This document shows, piece by piece, positions 35,874 through 45,255 of a stretch of DNA of 64,000 nt. Origin of the DNA: Pseudomonas paracarnis. GTDB lineage: Bacteria > Pseudomonadota > Gammaproteobacteria > Pseudomonadales > Pseudomonadaceae. The translations under genes and the position numbers were made by a program. The DNA is taken from assembly GCF_904063055.1 (NCBI RefSeq), contig NZ_CAJFCN010000003.1:186001-250000 (forward strand). The letters are read 5' to 3'. Within the stretch, counting starts at the first letter, position 1, and every line of letters starts with the position of its first letter. A model generated the notes under the pieces. The model made no database searches, was not told the DNA's origin, and saw only the letters and a program-made list of their open reading frames with translations.

Positions 35874-37013
35874 ATGAAAATCGTGATCGCCCCTGACTCG
35901 TTCAAAGACAGCCTGAGTGCCGCAGGCGTCGCCCAGGCGATTGCCGAGGGGTGGGCCGAGGTCTGGCCGGATGCGCACGTGCTTCAATGCCCGATGGCCG
36001 ATGGCGGTGAAGGCACGGTGGATGCGGTGCTCGCCGCGTGTAAGGGGCAATTACGTCGGCAAACAGTCCGAGGCCCGCTGGGCGACAGCGTCGAAGCACG
36101 TTGGGGCTGGTTGGCCGACAGCCATACCGCGATGATCGAGATGGCCGAGGCCAGCGGCCTGCAACTCGTCGCGCCGGGGCAGCGCGACGCCTGTTCCAGT
36201 ACCACCTATGGCACCGGCGAGTTGATCCGCGCCGCGCTGGATGCCGGGGCGCAGCGCATCATCCTGGCGATTGGCGGCAGTGCCACCAACGATGGCGGGG
36301 CGGGAGCGATGCAGGCCCTTGGCGTGCAGCTATTGGATAGCGAACGTCAGCCACTGCCGGCGGGTGGGTTGGCATTGGCACGCCTGGCCCATATCAGCCT
36401 TGAACAACTCGACCCGCGCCTGGCGCAGGTGCGTTTTGAAATCGCCGCCGACGTCAACAATCCCCTGTGCGGCCCCCACGGTGCCTCGTCGATTTTCGGC
36501 CCGCAAAAAGGCGCGAGTCCCGAGCAAGTGGCACACCTGGACGCGGCCCTTGGGCACTTCGCTGACCATTGCGCTCAGGTGCTGCCCAAGGATGTGCGCG
36601 ACGAACCTGGCAGCGGCGCCGCCGGTGGCCTGGGCTTTGCTGCCAAGGCGTTTCTCGCTGCCCAGTTTCGTCCAGGGGTTGAGGTAGTCGCTGAACTGGT
36701 TGGCCTCGATGAAGCGGTGCGTGGCGCCGACCTGGTAATCACCGGTGAAGGTCGCTTCGACGCCCAGACGCTGCGGGGAAAAACTCCGTTTGGCGTGGCG
36801 CGCATTGCCCGGCGACACGGCGTGCCGGTGGTCGTGATCGCGGGCACCTTGGGCGACGGCTACGAGCAGATGTACGCCCACGGTGTGGATGCAGCGTTCG
36901 CCTTGCCGTCGGGGCCGATGTCTCTGGAGCAAGCCTGTCACGAGGCGCCGCGCCTGTTGCGTGAGCGGGCCTCGGACGTTGCACGGGTATGGCGCCTGGC
37001 AGCTACTCGCTGA
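35874..37013 (+). CDS. Glycerate kinase (GlxK/GarK family)
   Basis: A 379-residue kinase that phosphorylates D-glycerate, in this family to 2-phosphoglycerate. Typical segments: P-D-S-F-K-D-S-L-S-A near residue 7, M-A-D-G-G-E-G-T near 42, G-G-S-A-T-N-D-G-G-A-G near 135 and G-E-G-R-F-D-A-Q-T in the second half. The ATG at 35874 follows GGAGAA by 4 nt. Last gene of the glycerate/diacid module; its 3' end overlaps the convergent deacetylase gene by 11 bp. Confidence 0.92.
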   Translation: MKIVIAPDSFKDSLSAAGVAQAIAEGWAEVWPDAHVLQCPMADGGEGTVDAVLAACKGQLRRQTVRGPLGDSVEARWGWLADSHTAMIEMAEASGLQLVAPGQRDACSSTTYGTGELIRAALDAGAQRIILAIGGSATNDGGAGAMQALGVQLLDSERQPLPAGGLALARLAHISLEQLDPRLAQVRFEIAADVNNPLCGPHGASSIFGPQKGASPEQVAHLDAALGHFADHCAQVLPKDVRDEPGSGAAGGLGFAAKAFLAAQFRPGVEVVAELVGLDEAVRGADLVITGEGRFDAQTLRGKTPFGVARIARRHGVPVVVIAGTLGDGYEQMYAHGVDAAFALPSGPMSLEQACHEAPRLLRERASDVARVWRLAATR

Positions 37014-38115
37014 CCCCGCGCGCCAGCCGCTCCACCCACTGCTCTTGAAACCCCTGTAGCTGCGCACCGGGTTGCTGCAACTGCACAAATTCAAGCATCG
37101 GGTCTTGCACCGCCGTGCGCACTCCGCTCAGTTCCTCCAGGGTCGCCAAGCCGCAGAACGGCACATAGGCTTCGCTGTAGCCGCCTTCATGTACCAGCAC
37201 CAGGCGGCCCTGGCACAGACGCTCGGCGGCCAGGCGCAGGGCGCGGGTCAGCAGCCGGAACGATTCACTGTGCAACAGCATGCGCGCCAACGGGTCGACG
37301 GCGTTGGCGTCATAACCACAGGCGACGATGATCAACTCCGGCTCGAAGCGCTCCAGCGCGGGCACTACGATGCGTTCCATGGCGTGTAGATAGGTGGCGT
37401 GGCCACTGCCTGGCGGCAAGGGGATATTGATGTTGGCCCCCACGCCCGCCCCGCGGCCGCGATCCTGCTCGCCGCTGTAACCGGGCGGGTAGCAGCCGTC
37501 CTGGTGCAAGGATACCGTCAACACATCGGCCCGTTCTTCGAAGATCGACTGCGTGCCGTTACCGTGGTGCACATCCCAGTCGATCACCGCGACTTTGCCC
37601 AGACCGTTGCGGGCCTTGGCGGCCTCGATGGCAATGGCAATGTTGGCCAGAAAACAAAAGCCCATAGCACTGTCTGCCAGGCAGTGATGACCCGGTGGCC
37701 GCGACAGCGAATAGGCGTTGTGCGCCTGGCCCTTGAGCACCATGTCCACGGCGGCCAGGGTCAGTCCGGCGGACAGTTGCGCAATTTCGAAGCTGCCCGG
37801 CCCAATCGGTGCCTGGGGGCCAAGCTCACCGCCACCCGCATCGCTCAAGGCCTTGAAACGCTGCAGGTAAGCGCGGCTGTGGACCCGCAGCAGATCCTCT
37901 TCACTGGCGGGCGGCGCGCTATGCAGTTGTAGTTGGCGGCTCAGTCCGGAGACATCCAACAGGCTTTTCAGGCGGCGCTTGGTCTCCGGTGACTCGGCAT
38001 GCCCGCTGCCGGCCGGCGGCTGCACCCAGCCGCCCACGGGCAGGGTCAGCGCATGGGCGCCGGCGCTGTGCCACAGGCTCATTTCGTCGAAGAAAAATGC
38101 GGTGGTTGGGTTCAT
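37003..38115 (-). CDS. Histone-deacetylase-family amidohydrolase
   Basis: A 370-residue zinc amidohydrolase of the class II HDAC/acetylpolyamine amidohydrolase superfamily. It has the tandem His of R-P-P-G-H-H, metal ligands in V-I-D-W-D-V-H-H-G-N-G-T (D-x-H) and the later Asp in A-C-G-Y-D-A-N, plus the C-terminal E-G-G-Y. Bacterial members deacetylate polyamines or other small amides, so a catabolic role is likely. The start overlaps the MFS stop by 4 nt, as the third gene of the operon starting at 40161. Confidence 0.9.
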   Translation of the reverse strand: MNPTTAFFFDEMSLWHSAGAHALTLPVGGWVQPPAGSGHAESPETKRRLKSLLDVSGLSRQLQLHSAPPASEEDLLRVHSRAYLQRFKALSDAGGGELGPQAPIGPGSFEIAQLSAGLTLAAVDMVLKGQAHNAYSLSRPPGHHCLADSAMGFCFLANIAIAIEAAKARNGLGKVAVIDWDVHHGNGTQSIFEERADVLTVSLHQDGCYPPGYSGEQDRGRGAGVGANINIPLPPGSGHATYLHAMERIVVPALERFEPELIIVACGYDANAVDPLARMLLHSESFRLLTRALRLAAERLCQGRLVLVHEGGYSEAYVPFCGLATLEELSGVRTAVQDPMLEFVQLQQPGAQLQGFQEQWVERLARGVSE

Positions 38116-39266
38116 ACCGGTTCCAGTTCAGTGGGGGAGTGGGGACGGCTGGCGACGATCATCACCAGAGACAGCAAGGTCATAGCGGCTGCACCAAGCA
38201 GCAACAGGCTGAAACCGCCGCTGGCCTCGATCAGGCGGCCAGCGAGCGCCGGGCCGATGGCCAGGCCGCCGCCGATGACCAAGTTGGAGGCGTTCATCAG
38301 CTTGCCGCTGTGATCAAGGTCGGCCAGGCAGGCCAGGATCAGCGGCAGAATGAAGGTCCAGGTGAATTTGAACAGCAGCGCCGCCAAAGCAAATCGCAGC
38401 AATGCGGGCTGGCCGAACAACAGAAGCACCGCTGCCGCCATCAACAGGTAGCCCAGCAACAACAGCACTCCACGCGGCAAGCGGGTCCCGATCAGTGAAG
38501 CGCTCGCGGCCCCGGCAATGCCCATCACGGTGGCGATGGCGAGGATGTCGCCGCTGTGCTGCGCCGAAATCCCGGCACTGGCGCCCAAGGCACCGATAAA
38601 GGTCCAGACCCCTCCCAAGCTGATATAAAAGGCCAGGACCGCGCCAACCCCCAGGGCGGCTTTCCAGCGTGAACCGGGCAAGACCGGGGTGCGGCTGGCG
38701 GGCAACGCACGGCTACCGGCGGGAAAAGCCCGCGCCAATGGCAGCAGCAGAACCATCAACCCTGCCAGGATCAGGTAGCAGGCATTCAAACCAAACCGTT
38801 CGAACAAACCAGGCAGCACCACCAGGCCGACGGCACCGACGATCAACTGCCCCATCACCCACAAACCATAGACTCGGCTGGGATTGGCGGTGGTGGCGGC
38901 ACTGGCCAGGCAGAGGATCATCAACGAACCGCCGGCCAGGGCGCTGGCCCCGCGCAACACCAGCAGCACGGCGTAGGTGTCGGCGAGCATCGACAGCAGG
39001 TTGGCCGCAATGAACAGCAGCGTGGCGACCCGGGCGGCAGTGCGCCAGTCAACCCGCTTGAGCCACCACCAGGCGGGCAAGGTCGCCAGGCTCATGGCGC
39101 CCAGTTCCACGGAAAACAAGTCGCCAATCCGCGCCGGGCTCAGTTGCCATTGGCTGGCCAACTGCGCGGCCACGGCGGGAGCAGTCATCAGGAGGGTCGG
39201 AGTGATGGCGGCAAACAGTACGATCGCCGCCAGCCGTGCCGTTATCGCAGGGTTGGAAATGGGCAT
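38112..39266 (-). CDS. MFS transporter
   Basis: A 384-residue 12-helix carrier rich in Ala/Leu/Gly, with short cytoplasmic loops. Start ATG at 39266, preceded by GGAG 8 nt upstream; the frame extends to 39350 in non-family sequence. Its ATGA overlap with the deacetylase gene shows co-translation. It may import the substrate of that enzyme. Substrate not predictable. Confidence 0.83.
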   Translation of the reverse strand: MPISNPAITARLAAIVLFAAITPTLLMTAPAVAAQLASQWQLSPARIGDLFSVELGAMSLATLPAWWWLKRVDWRTAARVATLLFIAANLLSMLADTYAVLLVLRGASALAGGSLMILCLASAATTANPSRVYGLWVMGQLIVGAVGLVVLPGLFERFGLNACYLILAGLMVLLLPLARAFPAGSRALPASRTPVLPGSRWKAALGVGAVLAFYISLGGVWTFIGALGASAGISAQHSGDILAIATVMGIAGAASASLIGTRLPRGVLLLLGYLLMAAAVLLLFGQPALLRFALAALLFKFTWTFILPLILACLADLDHSGKLMNASNLVIGGGLAIGPALAGRLIEASGGFSLLLLGAAAMTLLSLVMIVASRPHSPTELEPV

Positions 39267-39288
39267 TTTCAAGCTCCAGGGAAAGGGG

Positions 39289-40161
39289 TCAGAACACATG
39301 CACGAGGCGCAACAGCGCTTCGGTGCCGGCATAACCATTGGAAGCCGCAACGTGTTGCGAAAGGCTGACCATCAGTTGGTTCTGCCGGTCGAGCCAGTGC
39401 CCGAGTTCGAAGCCGACTTGGGTGTAGCGCTTGTGGGTATCGTCGAGGCGACGGTTGTTGAGGCGCAGGGCGCCACCGTCGGCCTGGATCAGGCGCAATG
39501 CGCCGTAAGTGGCGGCACTGAAGTCATACGAGGCAAAAGCCTGCAGGCGATACAGCGGGGCTTGCTTGAGTTCGCTGCCGAAGTAATCGTCATTGCGGCC
39601 ATAGAGCTGGGCTTCCAGGTTGGCTTCCAGCACCCATTTCTCACCGATACCGTGGGTGTAGTTGTAGACAAAGGTGGCGCCCCAGCGATTGGCACCGGGG
39701 GACACGTCCGGGTTTTGGCTGTGGTACTCACCTATCGGCACAGTGATCAGGCTCAACAAGCCGCTGTAAGTGCGCGTCACCGGGTCGTTGACGAAAAACA
39801 GCGTGCCGCCCACCTGTGGATCGCCCAGGCCGCGCTCGCGGCTGCGCTGGTTGGCGCCGGGAAGGCGTGCGCTGATGTCGGCAAAGGGCAGGATGAATTG
39901 CGGCGTGCACAACGTGCCGCAGGCGTCGGTGAAATACACCTGACGGTAGGCCACGGCGTTGACCCTGAGGTCGGCCTTGCCGGTGCTGTCGGCGGGGCCA
40001 TGGAAATCGCTGGCGCGGGTGGCGGGCAGGTACAGCACACCCAGGCGGGTGCCCGGTGGGGCGGCGAAAAAATCGCGGGCGTTGAGGTCGGCAGCCTGGC
40101 TGTCGAGGCTGAACAGGCTGGCGCACAGCACTGTCAGGTTACGTAGGCGCGTTGAAGTCAT
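39289..40161 (-). CDS. Outer-membrane protein of the phenol/MetA-pathway transporter type
   Basis: A 290-residue protein with a signal peptide (about residues 1-23, ending S-Q-A-A-D) and a beta-rich body; the C-terminus ends in Phe (L-V-H-V-F), as in outer-membrane barrels. The organisation (Y-S-G-L-L-S-L-I-T-V-P-I-G-E-Y then R-W-G-A-T-F-V-Y-N-Y) is that of the MetA-pathway phenol-degradation family. Proposed outer-membrane entry channel for the operon's substrate. First gene of the operon; next is the MFS carrier 22 bp later. Confidence 0.78.
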   Translation of the reverse strand: MTSTRLRNLTVLCASLFSLDSQAADLNARDFFAAPPGTRLGVLYLPATRASDFHGPADSTGKADLRVNAVAYRQVYFTDACGTLCTPQFILPFADISARLPGANQRSRERGLGDPQVGGTLFFVNDPVTRTYSGLLSLITVPIGEYHSQNPDVSPGANRWGATFVYNYTHGIGEKWVLEANLEAQLYGRNDDYFGSELKQAPLYRLQAFASYDFSAATYGALRLIQADGGALRLNNRRLDDTHKRYTQVGFELGHWLDRQNQLMVSLSQHVAASNGYAGTEALLRLVHVF

Positions 40162-40260
40162 GGCGAAGCGTCTCGTGTTAGAGGAGGCCGGAAAATGGGC
40201 AACAGCAGCCCGTGACCGTAAAAAACGACCGTGGCAAAACCGTGGGAGAAGCGGGCAGGG

Positions 40261-41232
40261 TCAGTCGGGCGGGGCGTGCACCAGGTGCGCTATGCGCGCC
40301 TTGTCCTTGACGCCGAGCTTGGCGTAGATGGCGCGAATATGGTGGCGCACGGTATTGGGCGAAAGGCCAAGGTCGCGGGCCACTTCCTTGTAGGTCTTGC
40401 CCTCGCCGAAGCCTTGGGCCACGTCGTTTTCCCGTGGGCTGAGCTGGGGCAGGGCACGGTTGAGGCGCGCGGCCAACAGCAATTGGTCGCCCACTGGGGA
40501 CGCCTGGATGTGGATGCGCTTGCCGTCATACCCGCGCTCATCAAGCGGCACCGGCAGGGTGGGGCCACACCATTGCGGCCATTCGCTGAGCAGCAGGTCG
40601 ACAAAACCGCGCTCGGCGCATTGCAACACACCCCGGGGGTCGCACACCGCCAGGGCCAGATTGCGCGGGCTGGCCAGGGTTTCACGCATGGCCACCAAGG
40701 TGCGGATCTGGTTTGCCGAGACCGCCGCCACCAGATGCAGCATCAGGTTATTGAGCAACTGGCAATCCTGCACGTTGAACGTGGGCGCAGTGGGCTGGCG
40801 GTAGAGCGTCAGGTGGTGGCTGAGGTGGGTTTGCGGGTCGATATGGATGACACATAGCAATTCACCTAGGCCGTGGCGTTGCGCTAGCCAGTTCAAGGCG
40901 CTGCCGCTGGCGGGGTCGCGCATATCGATAATTACTGCCTCGCCAGGCGAGGCATGCACCCGTGCAACGGTCACGTCCAGATGGCGGATTGACTGCCAGT
41001 CCGCCAGGTAGTCGGGCGGCAACTGGTAGAGGTAGCTGTTGTGCTCTTGCGGCAGACCGTTGATGACAGCCGAGCGCCCCCACCAGGCACTGTCGAAGGC
41101 CAGCAATTGGCTGACGCGTGCCAGGGCATGGCACTGGAAGTGTTCGATGTCCTGGTGTTGGGCCAAGCGTTGCAGGTCCAGGGTCAGGGTGCTGAAGGCC
41201 TGCAACAGGCCCGAGTAATCAAGACGGCTCAT
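40261..41232 (-). CDS. LuxR-type helix-turn-helix regulator
   Basis: A 323-residue regulator: N-terminal sensory region without recognisable signature (1-245) and a C-terminal LuxR helix-turn-helix (about 258-315; S-P-R-E-N-D-V-A, then L-S-P-N-T-V-R-H-H-I). No receiver domain. AGAGGAA lies upstream of the ATG. It is 99 bp upstream of, and reads into, the porin-MFS-deacetylase operon, so it probably controls it. Confidence 0.85.
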   Translation of the reverse strand: MSRLDYSGLLQAFSTLTLDLQRLAQHQDIEHFQCHALARVSQLLAFDSAWWGRSAVINGLPQEHNSYLYQLPPDYLADWQSIRHLDVTVARVHASPGEAVIIDMRDPASGSALNWLAQRHGLGELLCVIHIDPQTHLSHHLTLYRQPTAPTFNVQDCQLLNNLMLHLVAAVSANQIRTLVAMRETLASPRNLALAVCDPRGVLQCAERGFVDLLLSEWPQWCGPTLPVPLDERGYDGKRIHIQASPVGDQLLLAARLNRALPQLSPRENDVAQGFGEGKTYKEVARDLGLSPNTVRHHIRAIYAKLGVKDKARIAHLVHAPPD

Positions 41233-41459
41233 GGGTATTCCTCTGTGGGACTTTTTTTGTTGTTCTCGTCACAGGGTGAAGGCCGAAGTGTCGGGTTGAC
41301 GGGGCAGGGCCTGAGCTGAGTATCGGCGCTGCGCATAGGGATCGCCATCGTTCAGATGCAGGATGGTGCTGGTTGGCTGGTAAGAAAACGCCCGACTCGT
41401 CAGCCAGGCGCTTAGCCTCTAAACTGGTCCGCCACTTGTCTTTCAAAGGATGAAATGCA

Positions 41460-41972
41460 ATGCACCCACCTGAACCGTCTATCGTGATCCAGCGTTTTAC
41501 CGAGGCCCACCTGGAGGGCGTCGCCTCGCTATACAACGAACCGGCTGTTTGCCGTCAGGTGCTGCAAATGCCTTTTCAGTCGGTTGAGATGTGGCGCAAG
41601 CGCCTGGTGATGGATAACGAGCGGCGCCTGCAACTGGTGGCGTTGCATGGCAGTGAGGTGATTGGCCAATTAGGGCTTGAGCAGTACCTGCGCGTACGCC
41701 AGAGCCACGTTGGTTCGTTGGGTATGGGCGTGGCGCCCGCCTGGCAGGGCAAGGGTGTCGGTTCGCGGCTGTTGGCGGCCGCGCTGGAGGTGGCCGACAA
41801 CTGGATGAACCTGCGCCGTGTGGAGCTGACGGTCTACGCCGACAACGAGCCTGCGCACAACCTGTACCGCAAGTTCGGCTTCGAAGTGGAAGGGCGGCTG
41901 CGCGATTACGCCCTGCGCGACGGTATGTTTGTCGACACCCTGAGCATGGCGCGCCTGCGCACGTCGGCTTGA
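41460..41972 (+). CDS. GNAT-family N-acetyltransferase
   Basis: A 170-residue acyltransferase. The acetyl-CoA motif is seen as V-A-P-A-W-Q-G-K-G-V-G-S-R-L-L near residues 92-106, and the C-terminal N-x-x-A-x-x-L-Y-x-K-F-G-F-E pattern (about 130-144) is typical of GNAT enzymes acting on amines or amino acid-like substrates. Single gene, divergent from the LuxR-type regulator. Confidence 0.86.
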   Translation: MHPPEPSIVIQRFTEAHLEGVASLYNEPAVCRQVLQMPFQSVEMWRKRLVMDNERRLQLVALHGSEVIGQLGLEQYLRVRQSHVGSLGMGVAPAWQGKGVGSRLLAAALEVADNWMNLRRVELTVYADNEPAHNLYRKFGFEVEGRLRDYALRDGMFVDTLSMARLRTSA

Positions 41973-41983
41973 TCCTGTAAAAC

Positions 41984-42073
41984 TGTGGGAGCGGGCTTGC
42001 CCGCGAAGGCGGAGTGTCAGTCACTGAATCTTCAACTGAACCACCGCTATCGCAGGCAAGCCAGCTCCCACAC
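41984..42073. repeat. Paired inverted REP elements
   Basis: TGTGGGAGCGGGCTTGCCCG... (from 41984 to 42012) and, in opposite orientation, a second unit at 42041-42073 ending CAGCTCCCACAC, 28 bp apart. Such head-to-head REP pairs (REPINs) are abundant in fluorescent pseudomonads. Confidence 0.8.
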
Positions 42074-42095
42074 GGCTCATGCATTGCCCACAGAG

Positions 42096-42803
42096 TCAGC
42101 GCCCGGTACAGATGCCCTGCAAGGCAAACCCCACCGCGGCCTGCGCGTGCAACGCGGTGGTGTCCAGCAGCGGCAGGGCGCTGTGTTCGGGCTGGATCAG
42201 CAGGCAGATTTCCGTGCAGCCAAGAATAATCGCCTGAGCGCCGCGTGCGGCGAGTGTCTGGATCGCCTGCTGATACACCTGGCGCGAGGCGTCGCTGATG
42301 ACGCCCACGCACAACTCTTCATAGATGATTCGGTGCACCGCCTTGCGTTCATCCGCGTCTGGCACCAGCACGGTGAGCCCCTGGCCGGCGAGGCGCGATT
42401 TAAGGAAATCCTGCTCCATGGTGAACGCGGTACCCAACAAGCCCACCGTCAAGGTCCCGGCCTCCAGGGCCGCAGCCGCCGTGGCATCGGCAATATGCAG
42501 GAAGGGAATCGACACTGCCGCCTCAATGCGCGGTGCCACTAAATGCATGGTGTTGGTACACAGCACCACACAATCAGCCCCCCCGGCCTGCAAGCGTCGC
42601 GCGGCATCTTCCAGGATCAGCGCGGTATCGTCCCAACGCCCGGCATGCTGAGCCTGTTCCACCGGGCCGAAATCCACGCTGTACATCAACACTTGCGCCG
42701 ACCGCAGCGGGCCGAGCTGGTCGCGCACACGCTGGTTGATAAGGCGGTAATACTCGGCGCTGGACTCCCAGCTCATGCCGCCGATAAGGCCGATGGTGTG
42801 CAT
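42096..42803 (-). CDS. Aspartate/glutamate racemase family protein
   Basis: A 235-residue cofactor-free racemase. The two catalytic cysteines lie in V-L-C-T-N-T-M-H (about 82) and I-L-G-C-T-E-I (about 197); the N-terminus I-G-L-I-G-G-M-S-W-E-S is the family signature. It could racemise aspartate or glutamate. Single gene, divergent from the DUF3313 lipoprotein. Confidence 0.88.
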   Translation of the reverse strand: MHTIGLIGGMSWESSAEYYRLINQRVRDQLGPLRSAQVLMYSVDFGPVEQAQHAGRWDDTALILEDAARRLQAGGADCVVLCTNTMHLVAPRIEAAVSIPFLHIADATAAAALEAGTLTVGLLGTAFTMEQDFLKSRLAGQGLTVLVPDADERKAVHRIIYEELCVGVISDASRQVYQQAIQTLAARGAQAIILGCTEICLLIQPEHSALPLLDTTALHAQAAVGFALQGICTGR

Positions 42804-43015
42804 GTGGTGCTCCGGACAAAAAGTGTGGCTTCACCTTACCCATTGAAGGCGGATGAGTCATACGCAGTTGCCAGCCAATTCACCGGAGCAGTTCAAATAA
42901 CCTTGATCAACGATCACTTCTGATCAATACCCGGCGCTAAATTAAGGTGCGATGCCTCAACATTGGCTATACCTACCACTCGTTCTTACGATGATGCTCG
43001 CCAGGGAGTTCAATA

Positions 43016-43687
43016 ATGAAATTAAGGCTAATGATCGGTACACTGTGCGTCGCTTCGCTCGGTATGGCCGGTTGCGCCAGCAAGGTGGTGCAACCGAATG
43101 AGTATTCAGGGTTTCTTTCCAACTACAGCCAGCTCAAGGAGGCCAAGTCACCCTCGGGGGCTGAGGTGATGCGCTGGGTTGATCCACAACTGGATTTGAA
43201 CCGTTACACGGCGGTGTACATCGAGCCCACCCAGTTTTACCCCAAGCCCCAGGCCACTTCCCGCATTCCAGAGAGCACGTTGCGGGGAATCAACGACTAT
43301 TACAACCAGGCGCTCAAGCGCGAGCTGGCTCAGTCATTGCCCGTGGCCAATGCCCCTGGCCCTGGAGTGATCGTGGTAAGGGCGGCGATTACCGCCGTGA
43401 GCAGCAAGACCGAGAGCCTCAAGCCTTATGAATTTATTCCCGTCGCCCTGGTGGCTGCGGCAGTGAGCACCGGCACCGGCATTCGCGACCAGGAGACCAC
43501 CCTGGGCACCGAGGCGCAGTTTCTCGACGGCGCCACTCATAAAGTGCTGGCCCAAGTGGTGCGCAAAGGCACCGGCAAGCCGCTGGCTAATGACTCCCAA
43601 GTGATGAAGGCCGACGATGTGAAAAGCGTCATCGATGGTTGGGCGTCGGACCTGCACCAGTCCTACGTGAAGCTGAAAAAACACTGA
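43016..43687 (+). CDS. DUF3313 lipoprotein
   Basis: A 223-residue lipoprotein: signal with lipobox M-A-G-C (Cys20), then a DUF3313 body with S-G-F-L-x-x-Y-S-x-L and Y-x-x-V-Y-I-E-P motifs. The mature region is predicted periplasmic at the outer membrane. Function unknown. The gene ends in a good terminator. Confidence 0.85.
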   Translation: MKLRLMIGTLCVASLGMAGCASKVVQPNEYSGFLSNYSQLKEAKSPSGAEVMRWVDPQLDLNRYTAVYIEPTQFYPKPQATSRIPESTLRGINDYYNQALKRELAQSLPVANAPGPGVIVVRAAITAVSSKTESLKPYEFIPVALVAAAVSTGTGIRDQETTLGTEAQFLDGATHKVLAQVVRKGTGKPLANDSQVMKADDVKSVIDGWASDLHQSYVKLKKH

Positions 43688-43697
43688 GTCAAAAAAA

Positions 43698-43732
43698 GCA
43701 CGGCGGGTCATCACCCGCCGTGCCTTTTTTTT
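43698..43732 (+). terminator. Terminator of the DUF3313 gene
   Basis: GCACGGCGGGT (43698-43708) and ACCCGCCGTGC (43713-43723) form an 11-bp stem with a short loop, flanked by A7 and T8, so it works on both strands and serves the convergent DUF1254 gene too. Confidence 0.9.
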
Positions 43733-43740
43733 CGCCGAGC

Positions 43741-45141
43741 TTATTTAAGCGGCGTCAACGCTGGTAGCTTCCACTGGCCGCCAGCGACTTCAGGCTTGGG
43801 CAGGTAAATGCGCAACACCGCGTAGAACGGGCCGGGCGGGGCCGGCAACCAGTTGCTCTGCTCAGCCTTGGGAGGTTCGTGGTGCTGCAGCGCCAGGGTC
43901 AAGCCACCATCGGCATCGAGCTTGAGGGTCGGCAGCATCTGCGAATTGATCAGGTAGCGCTTCTTGTGATTCGGCACCAGCAATTTGGTCTTTGCGTCAT
44001 ACATCGTCAGTGACCAGAACGCATCGGCCGGCGGCAGCTGGTCCTTGGCAAAATGCACGGTGTAGCTGTGGCGTGCACCATTAGCCGGCTTGCCCTCGCT
44101 GTCGATGACGTAGCTCAAGTGCGCGGCTTCATCACTGGAGTTGCCGAACATCCCCAGCTCGGCACCGGCGTAGCGGTACAGGTAGTTGTTTTGCAGGTGG
44201 TCGCGGCTGCCGTACAGGTCTGCGTCGGTCACTTGGTGGGTATCCACCTTGGCCTTCTTGAACGCGGCGAATTCGGCGCGGCCATCGGCGATGCCGTCCT
44301 CCAGGGCCTTGCGCTGCTCGGTAGTCAACTGCTTGACCTTGAACGGCGCGCCTGGGGCGATACCGATCTTGGCAAAGCGTGCCAGCAGATCTTTTTCGCT
44401 GTCCTGGGGCGCGGCGAAGGCCAGCATGAAGTTCAGGTAGTGAAACAGCTGCGGGCCTTCGGTCATGGTTGCCATCGGCTTGGGCCATTGGATCTTCGGC
44501 ACAGTGGCAGGCGCGGGTTGCTTCACATAACTGCTCAGCGCCTGCACCTTGTAGCCGCTCTGGATCTGCTTGACCTTGCCCAGGTCTTTGTCATCAAACA
44601 GCTGCGTGCGGTAAAGGGCGTAGGCGATGTTGCTTTCGCTGTAGACCACACGGTCGATGTCCACCGGCTGCTGACCTTTCCAGTCTGGCCCGGCGATCAT
44701 GTAGTGGCCGCCGTTATTGCCGGTACTGCGGGTACCCAGGTAGGCAAAATTCTGCGTATAGAGGTCGATCAACTGCACCGAGTAATAGCGCTTGTCTTCA
44801 ATCTTGGGCAGGGTCAGCACCAGCGGCTCTCTACGCAGGTCCATCCACACGAACGAGTAGGGCGTGTCGACGTTGGGGGTGGTAACCGCGTTGTCCTTGG
44901 GGGTGAGCACCTGGGCGCCGTTGTCGATACGGTTAAACGGCGCCTTGAAGTGGGCACCGCCTTTATCAACGGCCTGGGTGTAGAGCGTCTTGTACATCTG
45001 CACCACCGGGAAGCCGTACAAGTAGGCTTCCTTGGCAATGGCCCTGGCTTCGCTGGGGCTTGCGGTGAAGTCAGCCCAGGCGCCGGAGCTCATGAGTATC
45101 CAGAGGCTCGCCAACAGCAGGCGCGTCGGTTTTCCAATCAT
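43741..45141 (-). CDS. DUF1254/DUF1214 periplasmic protein
   Basis: A 466-residue secreted protein with a signal peptide ending G-A-W-A-D (about residue 24). The DUF1254 part has E-A-Y-L-Y-G-F-P-V-V-Q-M and V-T-T-P-N-V-D-T-P-Y-S; the DUF1214 part is C-terminal (S-L-T-M-Y-D). Members are periplasmic proteins of unknown enzymatic role. It is adjacent to, but on the opposite strand from, the DUF3313 lipoprotein. Confidence 0.88.
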   Translation of the reverse strand: MIGKPTRLLLASLWILMSSGAWADFTASPSEARAIAKEAYLYGFPVVQMYKTLYTQAVDKGGAHFKAPFNRIDNGAQVLTPKDNAVTTPNVDTPYSFVWMDLRREPLVLTLPKIEDKRYYSVQLIDLYTQNFAYLGTRSTGNNGGHYMIAGPDWKGQQPVDIDRVVYSESNIAYALYRTQLFDDKDLGKVKQIQSGYKVQALSSYVKQPAPATVPKIQWPKPMATMTEGPQLFHYLNFMLAFAAPQDSEKDLLARFAKIGIAPGAPFKVKQLTTEQRKALEDGIADGRAEFAAFKKAKVDTHQVTDADLYGSRDHLQNNYLYRYAGAELGMFGNSSDEAAHLSYVIDSEGKPANGARHSYTVHFAKDQLPPADAFWSLTMYDAKTKLLVPNHKKRYLINSQMLPTLKLDADGGLTLALQHHEPPKAEQSNWLPAPPGPFYAVLRIYLPKPEVAGGQWKLPALTPLK

Positions 45142-45255
45142 GTTGTTGCGTCCTTCCTGAGTGCTATCTGAGAGCGTGGCGTGAAGGCGCTGAGTTTCCT
45201 GTTTTATTGGCCGGTCGTCACGTTAATCTCTGAAAAGGACGATGAGGAAGGGGCG

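Noticed and set aside
42903..42927. TTGATCA...TGATCAA inverted repeat resembling an FNR/ANR box
   Set aside because: The inner spacing does not match the TTGAT-N4-ATCAA consensus; kept only as a possible operator between divergent genes.
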